Of a DNA stretch of 12,142 nucleotides, positions 5,855-12,142 are shown one piece after another. A program made the position numbers and the translations under genes. The stretch's first letter is position 1; each line of letters begins with the position of its first letter. The stretch is from DATIHK01 sp035480775 (GTDB taxonomy: Bacteria; Patescibacteriota; WWE3; UBA101185; UBA10185), in assembly GCA_035480775.1 (NCBI GenBank), contig DATIHK010000088.1, positions 1-12,142 of the forward strand, in the 5' to 3' direction. Below the pieces are notes generated by a model, which saw only the letters and a list, made by a program, of their open reading frames with translations, was not told the origin of the DNA and did no database searches.

Positions 5855-6220
5855 ATGACAAAACCAATTCCAGCGGTTCTACTTGTACGTAAGCGCATAA
5901 TTGGGTATCCGTTGCGAGTCTCTCCTGGAGCCGATGCCAAGTTTGTAGCCTATCTACCAAAATCATTAGGGGAATTTAATTACGATAAACGGGTTTTGCG
6001 GGTTAGACTTCCCATTAACAAGCAGGAAGTTTTGGAGGCTACGAAAGATGCCAAAGGGGCTTGGTGGATACATCTGAAAACAAAACGAGGTGAAGGATGG
6101 CTTCCATTAGCGGCGTGCACTGCTGGAGTTTATTATCCGCAACTGCAAGAACGCTTTCCTGAATTGCCAAACGTAACTTCTTGGCCAACTCTTCAAAAAG
6201 AGCTCATGTCTAAGTGGTAA
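5855..6220 (+). CDS. Small SH3-like protein, paralogue B
   Basis: A 121-residue unrecognised protein, cytoplasmic by appearance and basic. It has an SH3-like half, VLRVRLPINKQEVLE then GAWWIHLKTKRGEGWLPL (68-85), and the tail A90-G91, Y94, L97, F101-P102, L104-P105, V107, S109-W110. From the PL of the barrel to the FP of the tail the spacing equals that of paralogue A, so one arose from the other by duplication and they then diverged strongly. It carries an extra 11-residue C-terminal extension ending in KW. The N-terminal part (VRKRIIGYPLRVSPGADAKFV) resembles the first strands of SH3b domains. The gap to paralogue A is 11 bases, so they are co-transcribed. The function is unknown; co-expression of two diverged copies suggests a heteromer or two related ligands. 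Confidence 0.75.
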   Translation: MTKPIPAVLLVRKRIIGYPLRVSPGADAKFVAYLPKSLGEFNYDKRVLRVRLPINKQEVLEATKDAKGAWWIHLKTKRGEGWLPLAACTAGVYYPQLQERFPELPNVTSWPTLQKELMSKW

Positions 6221-6245
6221 TGATTTTGCAAATGTAAGGAAACAG

Positions 6246-6283
6246 GCGAGTTGCTCATTTATCTGTGGGCGACTCGCTTTTTT
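6246..6283 (+). terminator. Intrinsic terminator of the SH3-like operon
   Basis: An 11-bp stem, GCGAGTTGCTC (6246-6256) with GGGCGACTCGC (6267-6277), including two G-U pairs, closes a ten-base loop and is followed by six Ts (6278-6283). It lies 25 bases after the stop of paralogue B. The T-run overlaps the stop codon of convergent lysS (6282-6284). In the lysS direction the same hairpin forms but lacks a good U-tract. Confidence 0.93.
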
Positions 6284-8504
6284 AAAGGATTAGCTTAATT
6301 TCTTCTACTACTCCACCATTAAATTTTTGAATATAGAATGCACCTAACTCAACAGCTTTTTTAACATCTTCCGGATCAATTCCAGGGCCCCCGTCGGCAA
6401 ATAGAATGATATCTTTAGTTTCTTCGGTTATCTTTGTTTCATTAATATCGCGATAATTTAAATCTAATGTAATTAATTTTTCTGTATCAGAGTAAACTAA
6501 TTCTCCTTCTTCGGTAAAAGTTGGTTCTGCATCACCTAGCAGGTGCATTTTTTCACCTTTTTGTGAAAACCTTAAGGTAACGGGTTCCGAAATCTTATCA
6601 AAGTCAAAACCACCTAATCCAATTCCATTTTTTAAAACGGCTATATTATATGCATCAACTGCGGTATTTATCTTGTATAAATCTTTGCCTTGAACAATTC
6701 GGCGCATTAATGCTTCTGGTGAAGGTCTTTTGGAATGGAAATCTACTTTGGTTTGCTTAAGCATTTGACGATAAGAATTAATTGCAGACATTTCTGTAAT
6801 TTGTTCGACAGTTAAATTCTTTTTTTCTTCGACTATTTCTTTTTTTTCAATTTCTAATTCCTCGTTCGCTTTGTGAATTTTAACTCCTTTAATTATGGTG
6901 TAGGCAAAACTTATTCCTGGAAACATAGCTTTTACTTCTGGAGCAATTGAGTATTCGCCAGAATTCGAAACAGACTTTTTCTCGTTTTTGGGTTCGGGAT
7001 TTTTTACGTTGTAAATGTCTTTTGTATTTTCATCCATCTCAAACTTTAATTGTGGAAAAGGGACGCCTTCGCGAGCTGGAACATCTTCGAGATACCAAAA
7101 AACTCGCTCGCTATGACCGTAGCCAAAGGTTGGGGGCATTCCATATTCGAGCATTTCGACATAGTCTATATCGAGCCATTGAGCTTCGGCATCACCGGAG
7201 TCTCGCATATTTTGCTGTTCTCTAAATCTTGCCAATTGGTCTTGCGGATCATTAATTTCTGACCAGCCATTACCCAGTTCAGTTCCGGCGATAATAGGCT
7301 GGAAGCGCTCGGTAATACTTGGATCATCAGCTTTGGCTTTTGCCAGTGGTGAAATATATTTTGGATGATTGATCAAAAACGCTGGTCCGGCAATATCTTT
7401 GCGGATAGTTTTCCATAAATAATCAACTCCACGTGGAACATTTACAGCTTCTTTAGGATTGAGCCCTTTTTTGTCAAAAAGTGCTTTAATTTCTTCGGTG
7501 GTGACTTTGTGAATATCAATTCCAAATTTTTCGTGCATTATTTTTGCGAAATCTATAATTTCCCAACCTTTTGAAAAGTCGACGTCAAAGCCGCGAATTT
7601 TAAATTGCATCTTGCCTGCGTAAACTGTTTTTAAAATATGGTCAAAAAGTTTTTTAATAACTTCCATGCCTTCTTTCCAGTCGGCGTAAGCCCAATAAAA
7701 TTCCATAGCCATATGTTCTGGAAGATGTTCGTCAGATAATCCTTCATTTCTAAAGCGGGGTCCGATTTCGAAAACTCGTGGGTAGCCTCCACCAATTAAT
7801 CTTTTTAAATATAGTTCTTGAGAAATTCGTAAATAAAAATCTTGATCAATAGCGTCCATATGGGTAACAAATGGATTGGCATCGGCTCCGCCGGGAATCA
7901 TTTCGAGCACCGGAATATTCATTTCTAAAAATCCATAACTCTTGAAAAATTCGCGGTGAGCATCCCAAAACTTAGCTCGGCGAATAAAGCGCTGATAAAC
8001 ATCTTCGTTAATATTGGTGTCTAGATAGCGTCTACGTAGTCGGGTTTCTTTATCTTTTAATCCGTCCCATTGATCAGGCATTGGACGCAAAGACTTAGTC
8101 AAAAGTCTTAAAGTCGCAAGTTCTACAGACATTTCTCCGCTTTGTGTTTTAGTAACCGTTCCTTTGCCTTCTATAAAATCTCCGGTATCTAGCAAATGCA
8201 AGTCTGCAAAATTTAATTCACTGTTTTTATAATTGGCATTCTGTAGCTCTTCTTCTTTAATATATAGTTGGACTTTTGCAGAATCGTCTTTTACATCAAT
8301 AAAAGTTAATTTTCCATGAGTACGAATCGAAAGAATTCGACCCGCAACTACAACTTCTTTGTCTTGCAGCTCGTCAAACTTTTCAACCACTTCAATATTT
8401 TGAGTATTTCTGTTGGATTTTGCCGGGTACGCATCTACACCCAGTTTTTTTAATTGAGCTAATTTGTCGAGTCTAACTCCTCGTAGTTCTTTTAATGTAG
8501 ACAT
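6282..8504 (-). CDS. lysS: Class II lysyl-tRNA synthetase with C-terminal B3/B4 domain
   Basis: A 740-residue enzyme, well over the roughly 500 usual for LysRS. Residues 51-145 form the anticodon-binding OB fold (VVVAGRI, FIDVKDDSAKVQLYI). The class II core follows: motif 1 around GFLEMNIPVLEMIPGGA (191-207), YLRISQELYLKRL (224-236), motif 2 with FEIGPRFRNEG (245-255) and EFYWAYADW (268-276), GNGWSEINDPQDQ (411-423), and motif 3 GYGHSER (461-467) with its arginine R467. A charged linker (about 491-514) leads to a second domain (about 515-740) whose landmarks SPEALMRRI, INTAVDAYNIAVLKNGIGLGGFD, DLNYRDINETKIT and GGPGIDPEDVKKAVE match the B3/B4 domain of phenylalanyl-tRNA synthetase beta and of stand-alone B3/4 proteins. 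The core should charge tRNA-Lys; an editing or tRNA-binding role for the tail is inferred. No SD; an extended -10 lies seven bases upstream. Confidence 0.93.
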   Translation of the reverse strand: MSTLKELRGVRLDKLAQLKKLGVDAYPAKSNRNTQNIEVVEKFDELQDKEVVVAGRILSIRTHGKLTFIDVKDDSAKVQLYIKEEELQNANYKNSELNFADLHLLDTGDFIEGKGTVTKTQSGEMSVELATLRLLTKSLRPMPDQWDGLKDKETRLRRRYLDTNINEDVYQRFIRRAKFWDAHREFFKSYGFLEMNIPVLEMIPGGADANPFVTHMDAIDQDFYLRISQELYLKRLIGGGYPRVFEIGPRFRNEGLSDEHLPEHMAMEFYWAYADWKEGMEVIKKLFDHILKTVYAGKMQFKIRGFDVDFSKGWEIIDFAKIMHEKFGIDIHKVTTEEIKALFDKKGLNPKEAVNVPRGVDYLWKTIRKDIAGPAFLINHPKYISPLAKAKADDPSITERFQPIIAGTELGNGWSEINDPQDQLARFREQQNMRDSGDAEAQWLDIDYVEMLEYGMPPTFGYGHSERVFWYLEDVPAREGVPFPQLKFEMDENTKDIYNVKNPEPKNEKKSVSNSGEYSIAPEVKAMFPGISFAYTIIKGVKIHKANEELEIEKKEIVEEKKNLTVEQITEMSAINSYRQMLKQTKVDFHSKRPSPEALMRRIVQGKDLYKINTAVDAYNIAVLKNGIGLGGFDFDKISEPVTLRFSQKGEKMHLLGDAEPTFTEEGELVYSDTEKLITLDLNYRDINETKITEETKDIILFADGGPGIDPEDVKKAVELGAFYIQKFNGGVVEEIKLIL

Positions 8505-8510
8505 GAAGTT

Positions 8511-8519
8511 ATTAAAGCA
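8511..8519 (-). promoter_or_regulatory. Extended -10 (TGC-TTTAAT) of lysS
   Basis: On the minus strand TGC followed by TTTAAT (five of six matches) ends seven bases before the ATG at 8504, within the 47-base gap after greA. A leaderless lysS mRNA can start here in addition to any readthrough from greA. Confidence 0.58.
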
Positions 8520-8551
8520 TTCACGCGGCAGAAGTACAATAGCACTGCGTT

Positions 8552-9025
8552 TTATTCGATGCTTAATATTTTATATTTAAGTCTTCCAACTGGAACTTCG
8601 ACTTCTATAATTTCTCCGACTTTTTTGCCTAGTAAAGCTGCTCCAAGAGGTGATTCGTGTGAGATCTTTTTTTGCATGGGGTTAGCTTCGGGAGCTCCTA
8701 CGATATAAAAGATTTCTTTATCTCCATCAATATGAACTGTTACTTTAGATCCAACGTACACCTCGTCTTTTTTAGCTGTTTTTACATCTGAGACTTTTGC
8801 AGTTTTAACAATTTCTTCGAGCTCAGAAATACGACCTTCTACGAAAGCCTGTTCTTGTCGAGCTGCATCATATTCTGCGTTTTCTGAAATATCACCGTTT
8901 TCGCGGGCAACTTTAATGCGTTGCGCAATTTCAGGGCGCTTTATATCAATAAGCTCTTTAAGTTCTTTTTTTAGTTTTTCTAGTCCGTCTTTTGTGACGA
9001 ATTGTGACTCTGCATGGTTTTGCAT
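8552..9025 (-). CDS. greA: Transcription elongation factor GreA
   Basis: A 157-residue GreA, standard length. Residues 8-80 form the antiparallel coiled coil that enters the RNA polymerase secondary channel, with the tip sequence GDISENAEYDAA (44-55) carrying the conserved acidic D45 and E48 that help place the catalytic magnesium for cleaving backtracked RNA. The C-terminal FKBP-like domain includes VYVGSKVTVHI, the ISHESPLGAALLGKKVGE segment and a terminal VPVGRLKYKILSIE. I chose the ATG at 9025 because an AAGGA sits five bases upstream; an earlier in-frame start would run through the SD and leader hairpin. greA followed by lysS is a gene pairing seen in other bacteria. Unlike its AT-rich neighbours it has a leader with an SD and an intrinsic terminator. 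Confidence 0.96.
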   Translation of the reverse strand: MQNHAESQFVTKDGLEKLKKELKELIDIKRPEIAQRIKVARENGDISENAEYDAARQEQAFVEGRISELEEIVKTAKVSDVKTAKKDEVYVGSKVTVHIDGDKEIFYIVGAPEANPMQKKISHESPLGAALLGKKVGEIIEVEVPVGRLKYKILSIE

Positions 9026-9030
9026 AATTA

Positions 9031-9035
9031 TCCTT
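9031..9035 (-). promoter_or_regulatory. Shine-Dalgarno AAGGA of greA
   Basis: On the minus strand AAGGA ends five bases before the ATG at 9025. A second AAAGGA (9043-9038) lies just upstream, immediately after the leader U-tract. This decides the start codon. Confidence 0.75.
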
Positions 9036-9044
9036 AATCCTTTC

Positions 9045-9076
9045 AAAAAAAATACCCCAAAAATCTATATTTGGGG
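9045..9076 (-). terminator. Intrinsic terminator/attenuator in the greA leader
   Basis: On the minus strand a 7-bp stem, CCCCAAA (9076-9070) with TTTGGGG (9061-9055), and an 8-base loop are followed by TA and eight Ts (9052-9045). It lies between the predicted greA promoter and the greA SD, so RNA polymerase must read through it to express greA. No other upstream minus-strand gene is visible that it could serve. Confidence 0.75.
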
Positions 9077-9094
9077 AATCAATACACGTTGCAT

Positions 9095-9123
9095 ACGTTA
9101 ACATTTTGTTACCCCATTGTCAA
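9095..9123 (-). promoter_or_regulatory. Candidate greA promoter TTGACA-N17-TAACGT with operator-like palindrome
   Basis: A perfect -35, TTGACA (9123-9118), is followed after 17 bases by TAACGT (9100-9095), preceded by TGT. The -10 itself is weak (three of six), so the promoter may need activation. The 13-bp palindrome TAACATTTTGTTA (9099-9111) overlaps the -10 and spacer and would suit a repressor or activator. Predicted start is near 9088, about 35 bases before the end of the leader hairpin. Confidence 0.45.
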
Positions 9124-9156
9124 ATTGGAGATCATTGCAAATGTTGCTCTGACAAT
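9116..9156. repeat. 7-bp inverted repeat in the greA/pepF intergenic region
   Basis: ATTGTCA (9116-9122) and TGACAAT (9150-9156) are perfect inverted copies 27 bases apart; the first overlaps the predicted greA -35. It may be a paired operator or an RNA stem-loop. Confidence 0.4.
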
Positions 9157-9303
9157 AAATAACCGTCTTATAGAGGTGTTCGTCTATATATTGTATTTCG
9201 GCTTGCTAGAGCTTGAAATTACGCCATCAGGAATATTTTCTAAGTGCAAAATATAAGCTTATAGTAAAGATTTTTAGGTTGCATAAATCACCTTGTAAAA
9301 TTG
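9157..9303. other. AT-rich intergenic stretch upstream of pepF
   Basis: I see no supportable gene here. A frame read from a TTG at 9071 has no SD and no recognisable protein. The stretch contains a perfect 12-bp palindrome, TATAAGCTTATA (9252-9263), about 55 bases before the pepF start, possibly an operator. No tRNA or other structured RNA is recognisable. Confidence 0.5.
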
Positions 9304-9312
9304 TGCTAAAAT
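9304..9312 (+). promoter_or_regulatory. Extended -10 (TGC-TAAAAT) of pepF
   Basis: TGC followed by TAAAAT (five of six matches) ends seven bases before the ATG at 9319, predicting a leaderless mRNA. No SD is present. Confidence 0.62.
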
Positions 9313-9318
9313 GCAGAA

Positions 9319-11130
9319 ATGAAATCTCTCCATCCAAAAATAACCACGTGGAACTTGACACCGCTTTTCAAATCAGACACCGATAAAAATATTTCACTAG
9401 AAAGAACTAAGCTTCTTAAAGAAAGTTATAAGTTCATCAATAAATACAAAGATCGTACTGACTATTTAAGCGATCCAAAAATTTTGCTAGAAGCTCTAAA
9501 CGATTTTGAAGAATGGAGTCGTAAATACGGAGTTGCAGGTAAAGAAGGTTTTTATTTACAGTTAAGAACAGCGCAAGACCAATCAGATACTAAATTAAAA
9601 GCTAATCTTAATAAACTTCAAGATTTGGCAATGAAAATAAGTAATGACGCCCAATTCTTTACCCACAGATTGGCTAAAGTTGATATAAAAACGCAAAAAA
9701 AGTTTCTAGCTGATCCAATCCTTGCAAAATATCATCATTTTTTAGAAAAAGCCTTTGAACAAGCCAAATATATTTTAACTGAGCCGGAAGAAAAGATTTT
9801 AACCTTGATGTCGCCTATGGCTATGTCTAATTGGACTAGTATGACCAGCGAATTTATCTCAAAAGAATCTGCAGTTGTTCTTGGCGAAGACGGAAAGAAA
9901 CGAGAGCTACCGATTGCTGCACTAGGTCAACTTTTTATGAGTCAAAACAAAAAGGTTCGAGATTCTGCTTTTAATGCTGTTAATTCAATAATATTAAAAC
10001 ATAGTGATGTTGCCGAACATGAAATGAATTCTATTTTGGCAACCAAAAAAACCGAAGACGAACTCCGTGGATTTGCTCGTCCAGAATTAGAACGTCATTT
10101 GGCTGATGATATTTCAACAGATGTTGTAGATACAATGATTAACTCTGTCCAAAAGCGTTTTGATATTTCGCAAAGATTTTACAAACTTAAAGCACGTTTA
10201 CATAAACTTCCAAAACTTCAGTATCACGAGCGCAATATTGAATACGGAAAATTCAATAAAAAATATTCATATGAAGATTCGATAAATTTGGTCCACAAAG
10301 TATTTGCTGATCTAGATCCAAAATTTGCAGAGATTGTAGAGTCTTTTGTTAATAATGGCCAACTTGATGTCTATCCACGAAAAAATAAAAGCGGCGGCGG
10401 ATTTTGTGCACACGATATGAGTACCCTTCCGATTTATATTTTGTTGAATCATCAAGATAAACTTCAAGATGTTTTAACCATTGCTCACGAATTTGGTCAT
10501 GCCATCAATAACGAGCTAATGAAAAAACAAAGTGAATTATATTTTCACTCTACACTTTCTACTGCAGAAGTCGCCAGTACTTTTATGGAAGACTTTGTTT
10601 TCGAAGAAATTTTAAAAGGTGTAAACGATGAGGAACGTTTAGCAATTTTAGTCTTGAGAATGAGTGATCGAGTCAATGCTATTCAAAGACAAGTTTCAGG
10701 ATATTTATTCGAACAAGAACTTCACAAAACTTTTAGAGAAAAAGGTTATTTATCAAAGCAAGAAATAGGAAAGATATTTAAGAAAAATATGTTAGCTTCA
10801 AGTGGTTCTACTGTCGAAATGCAAGAAGGAACTGAAAACTGGTGGGTACATTGGCATCACTTTAGAATGTTCTTTTATGTCTATTCTTACGCTAGTGGAT
10901 TATTAATTTCAATGGCATTACAAAATTCGGTTAGACAAGACAAAAATTTTATTTCAAAAGTAAAAAACTTTTTGTCTGCCGGAGCATCAGACTCACCAGT
11001 AAATATTTTTGCGAAACTGGGAGTAGACATTAAAGATCCAGAATTTTGGAATAAAGGACTTGATGAAGAAGAGCTCTTACTAGACGAAATTGAAACACTC
11101 GCCAAAAAGCTTGGTAAATACTATACTTAA
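9319..11130 (+). CDS. pepF: Oligoendopeptidase F family zinc metallopeptidase (M3B)
   Basis: A 603-residue cytoplasmic peptidase of the M3B (PepF-like) family, which cuts short peptides inside a closed channel. The N-terminal helical part begins with TTWNLTPLF (9-17), a common PepF opening. The zinc site is HEFGH (390-394), with the third ligand expected at E417 in STAEVAS (414-420). GGGFCAHD (359-366) before the zinc site and HWHHFRMFFYVYSYASG (511-527) after it correspond to the substrate-binding loops and the conserved His/Tyr that stabilise the transition state. Length is typical and no key residue is missing. No signal peptide is visible. For a scavenging cell it would convert imported peptides to smaller pieces; that role is inferred. 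Its last codons overlap the predicted promoter of the next gene. Confidence 0.93.
   Translation: MKSLHPKITTWNLTPLFKSDTDKNISLERTKLLKESYKFINKYKDRTDYLSDPKILLEALNDFEEWSRKYGVAGKEGFYLQLRTAQDQSDTKLKANLNKLQDLAMKISNDAQFFTHRLAKVDIKTQKKFLADPILAKYHHFLEKAFEQAKYILTEPEEKILTLMSPMAMSNWTSMTSEFISKESAVVLGEDGKKRELPIAALGQLFMSQNKKVRDSAFNAVNSIILKHSDVAEHEMNSILATKKTEDELRGFARPELERHLADDISTDVVDTMINSVQKRFDISQRFYKLKARLHKLPKLQYHERNIEYGKFNKKYSYEDSINLVHKVFADLDPKFAEIVESFVNNGQLDVYPRKNKSGGGFCAHDMSTLPIYILLNHQDKLQDVLTIAHEFGHAINNELMKKQSELYFHSTLSTAEVASTFMEDFVFEEILKGVNDEERLAILVLRMSDRVNAIQRQVSGYLFEQELHKTFREKGYLSKQEIGKIFKKNMLASSGSTVEMQEGTENWWVHWHHFRMFFYVYSYASGLLISMALQNSVRQDKNFISKVKNFLSAGASDSPVNIFAKLGVDIKDPEFWNKGLDEEELLLDEIETLAKKLGKYYT
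11123..11128 (+). promoter_or_regulatory. -10 TATACT for the DUF3048 gene, inside the pepF 3' end
   Basis: TATACT is formed by the last sense codons of pepF and abuts its TAA stop. It ends seven bases before the ATG at 11135, so a leaderless transcript is predicted. No SD is present. Confidence 0.5.
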
Positions 11131-11134
11131 CTTA

Positions 11135-12142
11135 ATGGAAACATTTATTCCGAATCAAAAATCTAATAGTCTTGGTGGTAAGTCTGGTCTAGTTAAAATT
11201 GTAGTAGGTGGAGTGATTTTGGCAGCTTTAATATTTGCTGCAGTTTGGTTTTTAGTCTTGCACAAGACAACGACTGAACTTTTTAAACCAATTGCCGAAG
11301 AATCATCGTCAAGTTTCTTAAAAAAAACAACAGTTCAAAACCCCATAACTGGCGAGATGGTAGCTGATGCTCTAGCTACTTCTTGGGTGAATGCCAGACC
11401 TCTTGCAACAATGATTGATAATCATGTAGATGCCAGACCTCAATCAGGTTTAATTTATGCAGATGTCGTATACGAAGTAGTAGCCGAAGGTGGAATCACT
11501 AGATACATTGCTTTTTTCTTAAGTAATACTCCTACAAAAATCGGGCCGATCAGAAGTACACGCGAATATTATTTAGTTTTAGTAAAAGAGTTGGGTGATG
11601 CCATGCTTATGCATATTGGATATTCTCCACAGGCTCAAGAAGCGATTGCGACTTGGCCGATTAGAAGTTTATTTGTTGGAGGTGCCGATTTTACCCGTGA
11701 TACAACTCGAAATGTTGCTACTGAACATACAGCCTATGTAAACGGACTCGATTTGCGAACTTTAGGCGATAAGTTGGGTTGGCAAGGAAATCATCCGTTT
11801 GATTCTTGGAAATTTAAAGACGACGTCACAACTTATTCAGCGCAACCTGCGGCGACGCATCTTGAAATAGATTTTTGGGCGAAAGGAGATTATTCAGCGG
11901 TTTGGGATTACGACACCAATAATAATTCTTATAAAAGAAGTGTGGGATTTGATTCAGCCGGCAAATCAATTCCACATTTAGATAACGAGACAAAACAGCA
12001 AATTAGTGTTAAAAATGTAGTTGTACAATTCGCGAAAGAATCTGCCATTCAAAATGATCCTAAAAATAGACTTGATTATGTACTTGTAGGAAGTGGCTCA
12101 GGCTTGATTTTTGAAGATGGAAAGGTTATAAAAGCCACATGG
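11135..12142 (+). CDS. DUF3048 (YerB-like) membrane-anchored protein, partial
   Basis: The frame is open for all 336 codons from the ATG at 11135 to the window edge, so the C-terminus is missing. An N-terminal membrane segment (about residues 19-42) is followed by a basic/serine-rich stretch, so the bulk is probably outside the cell membrane. The DUF3048 signature is clear: RPLATMIDNHVDARPQSGL (88-106), ADVVYEVVAEGGITRY (109-124), and KIGPIRSTREYY (135-146), then MHIGYSPQAQEAI. The family includes Bacillus YerB, usually a lipoprotein; here there is no lipobox cysteine and the anchor looks like an uncleaved helix. I do not know an established biochemical role. It starts four bases after the pepF stop and may be co-transcribed as well as having its own leaderless promoter. 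Confidence 0.9.
   Translation, partial: METFIPNQKSNSLGGKSGLVKIVVGGVILAALIFAAVWFLVLHKTTTELFKPIAEESSSSFLKKTTVQNPITGEMVADALATSWVNARPLATMIDNHVDARPQSGLIYADVVYEVVAEGGITRYIAFFLSNTPTKIGPIRSTREYYLVLVKELGDAMLMHIGYSPQAQEAIATWPIRSLFVGGADFTRDTTRNVATEHTAYVNGLDLRTLGDKLGWQGNHPFDSWKFKDDVTTYSAQPAATHLEIDFWAKGDYSAVWDYDTNNNSYKRSVGFDSAGKSIPHLDNETKQQISVKNVVVQFAKESAIQNDPKNRLDYVLVGSGSGLIFEDGKVIKATW

Noticed and set aside
8505..8551. Intrinsic terminator between greA and lysS
   Set aside because: Only a 4-bp GCAG/CTGC pairing is visible and no U-tract follows, so readthrough is likely; the gap instead holds the lysS -10.
9071..9256. 61-codon plus-strand frame in the greA-pepF gap
   Set aside because: It starts at a TTG without SD or -10, overlaps the greA leader terminator stem, and encodes no recognisable protein.
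1..12142. CRISPR array, tRNA/rRNA genes, insertion sequences, replication origin
   Set aside because: No spaced direct repeats, cloverleaf pattern, transposase frame, terminal inverted repeats or box clusters were seen on either strand.

Overview
This window looks like chromosome from an AT-rich bacterium with compact genes, most likely a member of the Candidate Phyla Radiation (Patescibacteria). That placement is an inference. It rests on the low GC, small intergenic gaps, sparse Shine-Dalgarno (SD) use, a DUF3048 protein, an M3B peptidase, a DipZ-type redox protein and an unusual LysRS with a B3/B4 tail. TAA, TAG and one TGA all act as stops, so the standard bacterial code fits. I see no tRNA, rRNA, CRISPR array or insertion sequence.

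Layout, left to right: the 5' end of a minus-strand gene resembling MazG-type pyrophosphohydrolases (1-62); a secreted HNH-nuclease-like protein (136-717); a GC-richer cassette for a small membrane protein with its own promoter, SD and terminator (718-1188); an AlkA-like DNA glycosylase (1213-1839); a minus-strand DipZ (CcdA plus thioredoxin, 1856-3568); a divergent MFS efflux pump (3606-4859); a minus-strand HD-domain hydrolase (4865-5464); a second GC-richer cassette with two tandem paralogous SH3-like small proteins and a strong terminator (5472-6283); the minus-strand pair greA (9025-8552) and lysS (8504-6282); an M3B oligoendopeptidase (9319-11130); and the 5' part of a DUF3048 protein running off the right edge (11135-12142).

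The clearest pattern concerns expression. Nine genes have no SD but carry a -10-like hexamer ending 6-8 bases before the start codon, five of them preceded by TGN. Transcription would then start at the start codon, giving leaderless mRNAs. The other four genes (small membrane protein, both SH3-like genes, greA) have a clear SD and no such -10. The two GC-richer cassettes are bounded by intrinsic terminators, while the two convergent junctions between AT-rich genes lack them and carry short tandem repeats over their stop codons.

The genes suggest no single pathway. They cover tRNA charging with possible proofreading (LysRS-B3/B4), transcript cleavage (GreA), DNA base repair, thiol redox at the cell surface (DipZ, possibly serving the four-cysteine secreted HNH protein), peptide turnover and efflux. 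The points most worth follow-up are the LysRS-B3/B4 fusion, the SH3-like paralogue cassette, the intrinsic terminator in the greA leader and the leaderless/SD split.
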